A DNA stretch of 10,733 nt from Bacteroidales bacterium (GCA_017616675.1 JAFZXR010000030.1:1-10733); one strand, 5' to 3'. Counted from the stretch's first letter, positions 1 to 7,192 are shown. Numbers and translations are program-made. Notes: a model not told the origin generated them from the letters alone.

Positions 1-579
1 AAGACTTCCGATATCTTGCTTTACCGTATCTTCGAAAAGCTGATGATGGAGTCACTCTATTTATTAAAAAAGGTGGGATTGGACCTCGAGTTGATAAACC
101 GCGAGCTCTTCGGTACCAAACAGGTCAAAATCATCGAGAGAATCAGCGTCACACGAAAGAACATCATCACGATAAACACTTTGTTCAAGCCTCAGCTGAG
201 GGTGTTCCACTCCTTCGAGACAGGTCAGATCCGCGGTTTCGGCGATTTGGAGTACATGGAAGACTACTGGGGCAACATCCTCGACTACTACCAGAAGGTA
301 TGGGATATGACCGAGGACTATGAGGATTTGATCGAGGGTCTCTCGAAGACGTTCGACTCGATGCAGACCAACAAAACCAACGAAATCATGAAGATCCTCA
401 CCCTGATTTCGTCGATAATACTTCCTTTAACGTTTATCACCGGCATCTTCGGCATGAATGTGGTGTTCCCGTTCATACCCGAAGGCTCGACCATGGCGAT
501 ATGGATCATCGTCGGGGTGATGGTGGCAATGGGAGTCGGGCTCACGCTCTTCTTCCGTCACCGTAAATGGTGGTTGTAA
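1..579 (+). CDS. corA: CorA-family divalent cation transporter, C-terminal part (5' end outside window)
   Basis: This is the C-terminal 192 residues of a CorA-like inner-membrane Mg2+/Co2+ channel. The reading frame is open from base 1, so the true start lies upstream and the TTG at 16 should not be taken as a start. The visible part has a long helical, charged cytoplasmic stretch (the stalk that forms the funnel in CorA pentamers). Two membrane segments follow, roughly ILTLISSIILPLTFITGIF and AIWIIVGVMVAMGVGLTLFF. The first ends in the family signature Gly-Met-Asn (bases 451-459), which forms the outer selectivity mouth. The protein finishes with a short basic tail (RHRKWW), as is normal for the family. 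The loop after GMN (VVFPFIPEG) is short, also typical. Ion specificity among Mg2+, Co2+ and Ni2+ cannot be read from sequence. A strong terminator follows the stop codon immediately. Confidence 0.93.
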   Translation, partial: KTSDILLYRIFEKLMMESLYLLKKVGLDLELINRELFGTKQVKIIERISVTRKNIITINTLFKPQLRVFHSFETGQIRGFGDLEYMEDYWGNILDYYQKVWDMTEDYEDLIEGLSKTFDSMQTNKTNEIMKILTLISSIILPLTFITGIFGMNVVFPFIPEGSTMAIWIIVGVMVAMGVGLTLFFRHRKWWL

Positions 580-580
580 T

Positions 581-615
581 AAAAAAAAGGCCTCGCGTTC
601 GCGAGGCCTTTTTTT
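581..615. terminator. Bidirectional Rho-independent terminator between convergent genes
   Basis: An eight-base stem, GGCCTCGC (589-596) with GCGAGGCC (601-608), closes a four-base loop. It is flanked by eight A (581-588) and seven T (609-615). The stem is perfect and GC-rich, and each strand reads as hairpin plus U-tract. It can therefore end the corA-like transcript on the plus strand and the secreted Asp-box protein transcript on the minus strand. It starts one base after the corA-like stop codon and lies 18 bases beyond the stop codon of the minus-strand gene. Confidence 0.93.
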
Positions 616-632
616 ATTGCTTTAGCCGCGTC

Positions 633-2672
633 TTACTTCACAATGAACTTCACTGTTCTGTTGAAGCCATTGGCGTTGACTGAGCAGAAGTAAACACCGC
701 TCTCAAGTTCGCTGACGTTGATAGCAGTTGTGTTGATACCTGAACCGACTTTGACAGTCTTGTCCATAACCTTCTGACCTGTGATGGTGTAGATGCTCAC
801 GTTCATCTCCGAATTCATCGAAGCGTTGATTTCGAGATTGATGACATCTGTTGCAGGGTTAGGATATGCACGGACTGTTGTCATCGGGTTGATTTCATTC
901 TCGTTGATGCCGTCGATGCCCGATGGGGTAAGTCTGATGGCAATGAGTCTGTTTTCTGTCAAACCGCCACCGTTTGAGTTAGGATAGTCTTCGTCGATAT
1001 CGAGGAACAGACCCTGCTCTTCGTCGGCGTTGTACAACATATAGAACACACCGTCGTAGGCATGCTGAGCTGCTGTGGTGAAGTATGCTTCTTCAACTGA
1101 ATGCTCGAAGCTCTCGGTGAGGTTGATCTCATCATCGTGCCATGGCTGACCGACCGGTTTGTATGAAACATAAGCGTTTCTGAAGTAGTAACCGTTAGAT
1201 TCGTTATATCTCTTTGCTGATACTACACTGTAAATAACAGCAATATTGCCGTTGTTGTCAACAGAAATGCCTGGGAATTCTACTGTACCGGCGTTACGAT
1301 AGCTCCATGATTTACCGATGTAATAAGCGCTCTGATAATGGCAGGTGTCGCCTGTTTCTTCATCAATCTCGACAGGATAACCGAAATACCAGAGATGATC
1401 ACCACCGTCAATACGGCAGAGAGTGTCGAGACGTTCGATGTCTAAAGAGTAGGTGAGTGTGTCGCCGAATTCTTCTAAAAACATAGTGTCACCACTCCAG
1501 TCGCCGAGCAACGGAATCTCATGACCGCCCTGTTCGTTCTCATATTCTGAGTTCCAGTAGACGATACCGTAGTTCCAGAATGGATAGTAACTGTAGGTGC
1601 TAGCGCTTTTTTGTATCCATCTTAGCAAGCCGAATACAACGTGAACGACGCCATTGTTGTCGATGGCGATTGAGTGTGTGTTGTCGCATGCGATAATGTG
1701 GTTAGGCATGCCACTTGGGAAGCTGTCCCAAAGGTGTGTGTGTATATCGCCGTTATCTTCGCACCATGGAGCGACAATCTGTTTCTCCCATGTCTCACCG
1801 TTATCGTGAGAAATGATGTAGAATAGATCGGTGACGTAAGATCCTAAGAGGATGGCGATGGTATTGCCGTTTGTTGCCACGGTGTAGTCGTCAGCACCAA
1901 ATCTGTTGCCGTACATACCATCTGATGCGTTGTCAATTATATCGTAAGGAATCTCTGTTGCCTCTGACCATGTTGTACCGCCGTCGGTTGAACGCGACCA
2001 CATGAGGTAGTTGGTGTAGCCGATGGTGCTGTTACCTGTCTGACGAGCACCAATGAGGTGGACGTATTGGTTGTTGTCGCCTGTCACACCGATTCTTGGC
2101 CACTGGAGGTTGGCAATTGTAGCCACCTCTGTCCATGCGCCTTCGCCTTTAGTGGCACGTTTGTAGACGTGAGTGGCTGTCGGGCTGCCGCCGTGTGAAG
2201 CGAGGATTTCGCCGTTGCCCATGGCTGCGATTGTCGGCCAACCAGTCTTCAAACTGCCTTCAACGCGTTCTGTTGGCTGTTCGCCCATGTCTTCACCGTC
2301 GAAGTAGTTGTAACCGGTACCACGATCAGGGAAGTTAGTGTTTTCTGAGTGATCCCATGTTGCAGTGAATGCTGCTGTTCCATCAGGCCAAGCCACGACA
2401 CGGCCACTGAGAGCTGAGTTTGTCTGAAGGTCATAGTGGGTGACCATTGCATCGTACTCAGTGAAGTCGTCTTCGTCTCTGCTGCTTGTCGAAACCACTG
2501 ATTGTGGCATGTTGAATGTCATGCCTTGGACAGCCGAACCGTCGATGACTCTGTAGTCACTTGGCTTCTGAACTGTCACCTGGATGTTCTTAACATCCTT
2601 GTTTACGCGGACTTGTGCGAATGCGCTGAATCCAAGCACAAGACCTAATGTGAGTAAAAATAATTTCTTCAT
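633..2672 (-). CDS. Secreted Asp-box (BNR-like) beta-propeller protein with T9SS type A sorting domain
   Basis: This is a 679-residue exported protein of unknown substrate. A signal peptide covers residues 1-20 (MKKLFLLTLGLVLGFSAFAQ, cut around Ala19/Gln20). The body carries two clear Asp-boxes, STDGGTTW (228-235) and SHDNGETW (288-295). Recurring strands of the type SIAIDNNGVVHVVFG (about 334-348) and GISVDNNGNIAVIYS (about 468-482) indicate a sialidase-like beta-propeller. The last 80 residues are a T9SS type A sorting domain, with AYPNPATD at 602-609, YTITGQKV at 628-635 and a LESGVYF strand near 656. The protein should thus cross the outer membrane by the Por system and be released or surface-anchored after the domain is cut off. 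The FRIP arginine of true sialidases is not seen: the equivalent place reads GWPTI (144-148). I therefore do not call an enzyme. The ATG at 2670-2672 is chosen because the signal peptide begins there. GC content looks lower than in the mannosidase gene alongside. Confidence 0.88.
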   Translation of the reverse strand: MKKLFLLTLGLVLGFSAFAQVRVNKDVKNIQVTVQKPSDYRVIDGSAVQGMTFNMPQSVVSTSSRDEDDFTEYDAMVTHYDLQTNSALSGRVVAWPDGTAAFTATWDHSENTNFPDRGTGYNYFDGEDMGEQPTERVEGSLKTGWPTIAAMGNGEILASHGGSPTATHVYKRATKGEGAWTEVATIANLQWPRIGVTGDNNQYVHLIGARQTGNSTIGYTNYLMWSRSTDGGTTWSEATEIPYDIIDNASDGMYGNRFGADDYTVATNGNTIAILLGSYVTDLFYIISHDNGETWEKQIVAPWCEDNGDIHTHLWDSFPSGMPNHIIACDNTHSIAIDNNGVVHVVFGLLRWIQKSASTYSYYPFWNYGIVYWNSEYENEQGGHEIPLLGDWSGDTMFLEEFGDTLTYSLDIERLDTLCRIDGGDHLWYFGYPVEIDEETGDTCHYQSAYYIGKSWSYRNAGTVEFPGISVDNNGNIAVIYSVVSAKRYNESNGYYFRNAYVSYKPVGQPWHDDEINLTESFEHSVEEAYFTTAAQHAYDGVFYMLYNADEEQGLFLDIDEDYPNSNGGGLTENRLIAIRLTPSGIDGINENEINPMTTVRAYPNPATDVINLEINASMNSEMNVSIYTITGQKVMDKTVKVGSGINTTAINVSELESGVYFCSVNANGFNRTVKFIVK

Positions 2673-2724
2673 GTTTGGTAAATTAAGTTGTTAATAAATT
2701 TAATTTCAAATACCTATTTGGACG

Positions 2725-2732
2725 CAAAAATA
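2725..2732 (-). promoter_or_regulatory. Candidate -7 box of the Asp-box protein gene
   Basis: Read on the minus strand this is TATTTTTG, a full match to the Bacteroidales -7 consensus TAnnTTTG, placed 52 bases before the ATG. No TTG is found at the expected 19-20 base distance, so the -33 element is missing or degenerate. The box lies inside two imperfectly nested inverted repeats: AAAAATA/TATTTTT (2726-2732 with 2735-2741) and ACCTATT/AATAGGT (2712-2718 with 2744-2750). In such AT-rich DNA these could be chance or an operator. Confidence 0.4.
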
Positions 2733-2838
2733 AGTATTTTTTTAATAGGTGTGGCTTTTTTTATTTGAAAAAATTAAAATTTTTTAAAAATCATATTGAA
2801 AATTATAGTAATTTTATGCCTTGAAATATTTGGAAAAT

Positions 2839-5757
2839 ATGAAAAGATTAACCTTGTTACTTGCAATCGCATTGATGTTGGCATCGTGCACCAAAGACGA
2901 GCCACAAAACGTTGTTACTTATGTCGATACGTTCATCGGAACAGGCGGCCACGGCCACACTTATCCCGGTGCCACCGCTCCTTTCGGAATGGTACAAGTC
3001 AGTCCGGATACCAGGATGGACGACTGGGACGGCTGCTCGGGCTATCATATCTCCGACGACCATATCCTCGGCTTCAGCCACACCCACCTCAGCGGCACGG
3101 GCTGCAACGACTACGGTGACTTCCGTTTTATGCCGGTTACAGGTGAAAAACATTATAAATCCGACGAATACCGTTCGGCTTTCCGTCACGAGACCGAGGT
3201 CGCGCGCCCAGGCTACTACAGCGTGGTGCTCGACGACTATGACATCAAGGTGGAGCTGGCTGCCGGCGAACGTGTCGCCATGCACCGTTACACCTTCCCC
3301 GAGGGCAGCAATGCCTCTGTGATCCTCGACCTCAAAGAGTCGACGCTGTCGAACGAGAAGATCTACGAGGCTTGGGCAAGGGTTGAGACCGAGAACGCCA
3401 TCAGCGGATTCCGCCGCTCGGGCTACTGGGCGCGCGACCAATACCTCTACTTCTATGCCGAGTTCTCGAAACCTATAGCATATGCTGAGCTTGACGACAA
3501 TAAGCTCGTCTATGGCTTCGACTTCGAAAACGACGGCACGCCACTGGTGATGCGCATCGGCATCTCGGCCGTCGACGTCGAGGGCGCCAAGAAAAACCTC
3601 GAAGCCGAGATCACCGACATCGACCTCGATGCCCTCGCACAGAAGACCTACGACACATGGAACAAAGAGCTGAGCCGCATCATCGTGAAGAGCGACAACG
3701 AGCGCGACAAGAAGATATTCTACACCGCTCTGTATCACTCGTTTATAGTGCCTAACCTCTATTCCGACGTCGACGGCCGTTATCGCGCCCACGACCTCGA
3801 GATACACCAGTCGGACCGCCCACGCTATACCGTGTTCTCACAGTGGGATACCTTCCGCACCGAAAACCCGCTGCTCGACATGATTCAGACCGAGCGTGCT
3901 GTCGACATCATCAACACCTTCATCGATAACTACGAGACAGGCGGCATGCTTCCTACCTGGGAGCTCGCAGCCAACGAGACACACTGCATGATAGGCTATC
4001 ACTCCATCCCGGTCATCGCTGACGCTTACATCAACGGTATCAAGGGTTTCGACGCTGAGAAAGCACTCGAGGCAATGGTGGCGAGAGCCAATATGGACAT
4101 CTGGGGACTCGAATATTACAAGAAATACGGCTTCATCCCGGCCGACATGGCAGGCGAGTCGGTGTCGACGACACTCGAATATGCCTACGACGACTGGTGC
4201 ATTGCGCGCATGGCCGAGAAGATGGGCAAGCAGGACATCGCCGATGAGTTCTACACCCGCGCTCAATACTATAAAAACCTCTACGATCCGGAGACGAAGT
4301 TCTTCCGCGGACGTAAAAACGGCGGCTTCGTGTCGCCATTCGACCCGCGTCAGGTCAACTTCATGCTCACCGAAGCCAACACCTGGCAGTATAACTTCTT
4401 CGTGCCTCAGGATGTGAACACCCACATCGAGATGATGGGCGGCGAGGAAGCATACGAAGACATGCTCGGACAGCTGTTCAGCAACACCTCGAGTCTCACG
4501 GGACGTGAACAGGTCGACATCACCGGCCTTATCGGACAATATGCCCATGGCAACGAGCCTTCGCATCACATGGCTTATCTCTTCAACTTCGTCGGAAAGC
4601 CGGTAAAGACTCAGAAAATCGTCAACCAGATTATGGACGAGCTCTACACCGACCAGCCTGATGGTCTCTGCGGCAACGAAGACTGCGGACAGATGTCGGC
4701 ATGGTATGTGATGAGCGCCATGGGATTCTTCCCGGTGACGCCGGCCAGCGGCATGTTCATCATCGGAGTGCCGCATTTCGAGGAGATGACGCTGAACTTC
4801 GAAAACGGCAGGCATTTCACCATCAAAGCCAAGAACTTATCACACGAGAACAGATATATCGCATCGGCCAAGCTCAACGGCAGGTCGTTGAAACGCAGCT
4901 ACTTATACTGCGACGAGGTGCTCAAGGGCGGCAAGCTCGAGTTTACCATGACCAGCGACCGTAACACTGCTTGGGCCACCGCAGCCGACGACTGCCCGGT
5001 GATGCGCATCACCGCCGACGCCATAGTGCCGGCGCCTATCATCAGCGTCGACAACTACGTGTTTTACGACAGTCTCGTGGTGAGCATCACCCATCCCGAT
5101 GCCAGCGCCGTGATTTATTACGCCATGGACATCACCGACCCGACGGCCGGAACTATCCGCAGCGCCTCGAAATACGAGGGACCGTTTGTCATCAAAGCCA
5201 CTACAGAGATCAACGCCGTGGCAGTCGTCGACTGCGAAGAAGGCAAGTCGTGCGTGTCGACCGTGGCGTCGGGGTCGTTCAAGAAGATAGCTGAAGGCCG
5301 TAAGGTCAAGGTGAGATATCCGTACAGCGACCAGTATGATGGCGGTGGCGACATCGCCCTCATCGACCTGCAGCGCGGCAACGACAACTTCCGTGTGGGC
5401 ATGTGGCAGGGATACTATGGCGTCGACCTCGACGCCACGGTCGACCTTGGCGAGATGACCGACATCAGCCGTGTGGCCGGAAGCTTTCTGCAGGACCAGG
5501 GCTCGTGGATCTTCATGCCGACAGAGGTGGAGTTTTTCGTCTCGACCGACGGAAAGAATTTCAAGTCGATAGGAACGGTCGAAAACGAGGTCGACCCTGA
5601 GACCGACGAGGCCATCATCCAGGAGCTCGACATCAGAAAGAAAACGAAGGCCCGCTATGTGAGGATGGTGGCAAAGAATATAGGAGTTTGTCCTGAATGG
5701 CATGTGGGAGCAGGGGAGAAGGCCTGGATTTTCTGCGATGAGATCGTCATCGAATAA
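2839..5757 (+). CDS. GH92 family alpha-mannosidase, lipoprotein, with CHB/HEX-C-like and F5/8 type C C-terminal domains
   Basis: This 972-residue glycoside hydrolase family 92 protein belongs to a family of Ca2+-dependent, inverting exo-alpha-mannosidases that trim N-glycans or yeast mannan. I start at the ATG at 2839, not the in-frame TTG at 2821. From that ATG the protein opens with a lipoprotein signal (MKRLTLLLAIALMLAS, lipid-accepting Cys17). The N-terminal GH92 beta-sandwich (about 26-245) carries GTGGHGHTYPGATAPFG (34-50) and the histidine-rich GFSHTHLSG (78-86). The helical catalytic domain (about 260-710) carries WDTFR (336-340), TEANTWQY (511-518), GNEPSHH (571-577) and GNEDCGQMSAWY (612-623). 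These hold the conserved acidic residues (E512, E573, E614/D615) among which the catalytic pair must lie. A chitobiase/hexosaminidase C-terminal-like module (about 735-815) and a discoidin-like F5/8 type C carbohydrate-binding module (about 825-972) follow. Lipidation without an Asp/Glu-rich export tag right after Cys17 (it reads TKDEPQ) leaves periplasmic versus surface location open. The exact linkage specificity is not readable. Confidence 0.95.
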   Translation: MKRLTLLLAIALMLASCTKDEPQNVVTYVDTFIGTGGHGHTYPGATAPFGMVQVSPDTRMDDWDGCSGYHISDDHILGFSHTHLSGTGCNDYGDFRFMPVTGEKHYKSDEYRSAFRHETEVARPGYYSVVLDDYDIKVELAAGERVAMHRYTFPEGSNASVILDLKESTLSNEKIYEAWARVETENAISGFRRSGYWARDQYLYFYAEFSKPIAYAELDDNKLVYGFDFENDGTPLVMRIGISAVDVEGAKKNLEAEITDIDLDALAQKTYDTWNKELSRIIVKSDNERDKKIFYTALYHSFIVPNLYSDVDGRYRAHDLEIHQSDRPRYTVFSQWDTFRTENPLLDMIQTERAVDIINTFIDNYETGGMLPTWELAANETHCMIGYHSIPVIADAYINGIKGFDAEKALEAMVARANMDIWGLEYYKKYGFIPADMAGESVSTTLEYAYDDWCIARMAEKMGKQDIADEFYTRAQYYKNLYDPETKFFRGRKNGGFVSPFDPRQVNFMLTEANTWQYNFFVPQDVNTHIEMMGGEEAYEDMLGQLFSNTSSLTGREQVDITGLIGQYAHGNEPSHHMAYLFNFVGKPVKTQKIVNQIMDELYTDQPDGLCGNEDCGQMSAWYVMSAMGFFPVTPASGMFIIGVPHFEEMTLNFENGRHFTIKAKNLSHENRYIASAKLNGRSLKRSYLYCDEVLKGGKLEFTMTSDRNTAWATAADDCPVMRITADAIVPAPIISVDNYVFYDSLVVSITHPDASAVIYYAMDITDPTAGTIRSASKYEGPFVIKATTEINAVAVVDCEEGKSCVSTVASGSFKKIAEGRKVKVRYPYSDQYDGGGDIALIDLQRGNDNFRVGMWQGYYGVDLDATVDLGEMTDISRVAGSFLQDQGSWIFMPTEVEFFVSTDGKNFKSIGTVENEVDPETDEAIIQELDIRKKTKARYVRMVAKNIGVCPEWHVGAGEKAWIFCDEIVIE

Positions 5758-5770
5758 AAATGTATAAAAA

Positions 5771-5807
5771 TTTTTGACGAAAAGCGTAGAAAATAGCTCG
5801 TCAAAAA
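5771..5807. repeat. Perfect 10-bp inverted repeat after the mannosidase gene
   Basis: TTTTTGACGA (5771-5780) is mirrored exactly by TCGTCAAAAA (5798-5807), with a 17-base spacer. It begins 13 bases after the GH92 stop codon. The polarity is wrong for an intrinsic terminator, because the T run precedes the stem and the A run follows it on both strands. It may be a 3'-end mRNA hairpin that slows exonucleases, or a protein-binding dyad. No terminator of the usual form was found for the GH92 gene. Confidence 0.6.
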
Positions 5808-5877
5808 GTGCAAATATATAGTTTTTATACTTCTTTCAGTGATTTTTTAAAATGTAAATCATTGATTGACAGGTTAT

Positions 5878-5899
5878 TGAAATATTTGTGAAATATTTA
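5878..5899. repeat. Tandem 11-bp repeat of AAATATTT palindromes upstream of the small-RNA promoter
   Basis: TGAAATATTTG (5878-5888) is followed directly by TGAAATATTTA (5889-5899), 10 of 11 bases identical. Each contains the palindrome AAATATTT (5880-5887 and 5891-5898), and the two centres are 11 bp apart, about one helical turn. The pair ends 11 bases before the -33 TTG of the promoter at 5911-5940. This is a plausible place for an activator or an UP-like AT-rich element. The role is inferred from position only. Confidence 0.45.
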
Positions 5900-5910
5900 C
5901 AAAAAAAATG

Positions 5911-5940
5911 TTGAAGTATAAGAATTATTTTGTAATTTTG
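5911..5940 (+). promoter_or_regulatory. Consensus Bacteroidales promoter (TTG-N19-TAATTTTG)
   Basis: The -33 element TTG (5911-5913), a 19-base spacer and the -7 box TAATTTTG (5933-5940) match the Bacteroidales housekeeping promoter TTG-N19-TAnnTTTG exactly. The expected transcription start is about 5945-5947. No protein gene of credible size begins downstream on this strand, and the next gene (ruvB) is convergent. The promoter therefore most likely serves a small RNA. Confidence 0.8.
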
Positions 5941-5946
5941 CACCGC

Positions 5947-6135
5947 GAAAACAAACGATTAACACTGATAAACTATTCATGATCTGGATGGAAGTTTCAT
6001 TTTTGTTTTATCGGTTGGTTTCAAGAGAATAAGAAAAATACAAAGCAAAAGAGTAAAGCTTTGATTTTCATAGGATTAAGTTTTAAATGGTTAATTTGGA
6101 AACGGCTTCCCTCCCCAGGAAGCTGTTTCTTTTTT
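5947..6135 (+). ncRNA. Candidate small RNA of about 190 nt with its own promoter and terminator
   Basis: This is a transcription unit bounded by a consensus promoter just upstream and a strong intrinsic terminator at its 3' end, with no convincing reading frame. The start position is estimated. By-eye folding gives three elements. A nine-pair stem joins ACTGATAAA (5964-5972) to TTTATCGGT (6007-6015), with one G-U pair. A six-pair hairpin joins CAAAGC (6041-6046) to GCTTTG (6058-6063). The third is the terminator hairpin. The 5' arm also has an alternative partner: ATTAAC (5958-5963) can pair with GTTAAT (6090-6095), so the RNA may switch folds. The size is similar to 6S RNA and to the Bacteroidales-1 RNA family, but I cannot match either by eye and leave it unnamed. 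The 3' end points head-on at ruvB, which ends 19 bases further on. Confidence 0.62.
6099..6135 (+). terminator. Rho-independent terminator of the candidate small RNA
   Basis: A twelve-pair stem joins GAAACGGCTTCC (6099-6110) to GGAAGCTGTTTC (6118-6129), with one G-U pair. It has a seven-base C-rich loop (CTCCCCA, 6111-6117) and is followed by six T (6130-6135). On the minus strand the hairpin is followed by CAAATTAACC, with no U-tract, so it works only for rightward transcription and does not obviously terminate ruvB. Confidence 0.92.
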
Positions 6136-6153
6136 ATATGACCGATAAAATTC

Positions 6154-7176
6154 CTAGAAAAGGCTGCCTTGATCGGCGCCTTTGAAGAGTCCTAAGTGTT
6201 TGTAAGCGAGGTCGGTGGCGACTCTGCCGCGTGGTGTTCGCATGAGGTAGCCTTCCTGGATGAGGAATGGCTCGCACACCTCTTCGATGGTGCCGGCTTC
6301 TTCGCCGACGGCCGTCGCTATGGTGTTGACGCCGACAGGACCGCCTTTGAATTTCTCGATGATAGTCAGGAGGATGCGGTTGTCCATGTCGTCGAGGCCG
6401 TGTTGGTCGACGTTGAGGGCTTTAAGTCCGACCTTGGCGATGTCGAGGGTGATACGGCCGTCGCCTTTTATCTGCGCGAAGTCACGCACACGTCGTAAAA
6501 GCAGGTTAGCGATACGCGGCGTGCCACGGCTGCGACGGGCAATCTCGAATGCCGCCTCGTCGTCGATCGGCACCTTAAGAATTGACGCTGAACGTTTTAT
6601 GATGTTGGAAAGAGTCTTCGAGTCGTAATATTCCAGGCGCATGTTGATGCCGAAACGCGAGCGCAGCGGCGCTGTGAGCAGTCCGGAGCGTGTGGTGGCG
6701 CCTATCAGGGTGAACGGGTTGAGCTGGATCTGCACGCTGCGGGCGTTAGGCCCCGTCTCAATCATGATGTCGATGCGGAAATCCTCCATCGCAGAGTAGA
6801 GATATTCCTCCACGACGGGACTCAGACGGTGAATCTCGTCGATAAACAGGACGTCGTTTTTCTCAAGGCTGGTGAGCAGTCCCGCGAGGTTACCCGGCTT
6901 GTCGAGCACCGGCCCCGAGGTCATCTTCATATTCACGCCCAGCTCGTTGGCGATGATGTGCGACAGGGTGGTCTTACCCAGTCCCGGAGGCCCGTGGAGT
7001 AACACATGGTCGAGCGACTCACCTCGCTGGGCGGCCGCCTGCACAAAAACCCTAAGATTGGCAACGACATTCTCCTGTCCGGCGAAGCTGGCGAAGGCGT
7101 CAGGCCTTAAAACCTGCTCAATCTCCTTCTCAGCCTTGCTCATCGAGGTGCCGTATGCGTCGAGATTTTCATTCAT
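6154..7176 (-). CDS. ruvB: Holliday junction branch migration DNA helicase RuvB
   Basis: A 340-residue AAA+ ATPase, the usual length for RuvB. It assembles as hexameric rings that pump DNA through a RuvA-bound Holliday junction during recombination and repair in the cytoplasm. The visible motifs are Walker A GPPGLGKT (62-69), Walker B FIDEIH (111-116), sensor 1 GATTR (159-163), the arginine-finger segment LRSRFG (171-176) and sensor 2 GTPRIAN (218-224). The C-terminal winged helix includes the DNA-contacting TPRGR (314-318). All key residues are present, so it should be active. The ATG at 7174-7176 is used. A second ATG at codon 12 would also keep the whole ATPase core, so about 11 N-terminal residues are uncertain. 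ruvA and ruvC are not in the window. The gene stands alone between divergent and convergent neighbours, and no clear minus-strand terminator follows it. Confidence 0.98.
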   Translation of the reverse strand: MNENLDAYGTSMSKAEKEIEQVLRPDAFASFAGQENVVANLRVFVQAAAQRGESLDHVLLHGPPGLGKTTLSHIIANELGVNMKMTSGPVLDKPGNLAGLLTSLEKNDVLFIDEIHRLSPVVEEYLYSAMEDFRIDIMIETGPNARSVQIQLNPFTLIGATTRSGLLTAPLRSRFGINMRLEYYDSKTLSNIIKRSASILKVPIDDEAAFEIARRSRGTPRIANLLLRRVRDFAQIKGDGRITLDIAKVGLKALNVDQHGLDDMDNRILLTIIEKFKGGPVGVNTIATAVGEEAGTIEEVCEPFLIQEGYLMRTPRGRVATDLAYKHLGLFKGADQGSLF

Positions 7177-7192
7177 ATCAAAAAATTATTCA

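Noticed and set aside
633..2672. Calling the Asp-box protein a sialidase
   Set aside because: Asp-boxes alone occur in many propellers. The FRIP arginine is absent and a catalytic triad could not be traced.
2821..2838. TTG as start of the mannosidase
   Set aside because: It would add MKYLEN ahead of a complete lipoprotein signal that begins at the ATG at 2839.
3838..4815. 325-codon open frame on the minus strand inside the mannosidase gene
   Set aside because: It is a shadow of a strongly coding GH92 frame in GC-rich DNA. It is rich in His, Val and Glu, with no motif or signal. The same holds for 2857-3807 and 4903-5703.
5979..6032. A 17-codon ATG reading frame (MIWMEVSFLFYRLVSRE) inside the candidate small RNA
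   Set aside because: It is too short, has no sign of conservation that can be judged here, and overlaps the 3' arm of the best stem. It could be a leader peptide only if the frame proved conserved.
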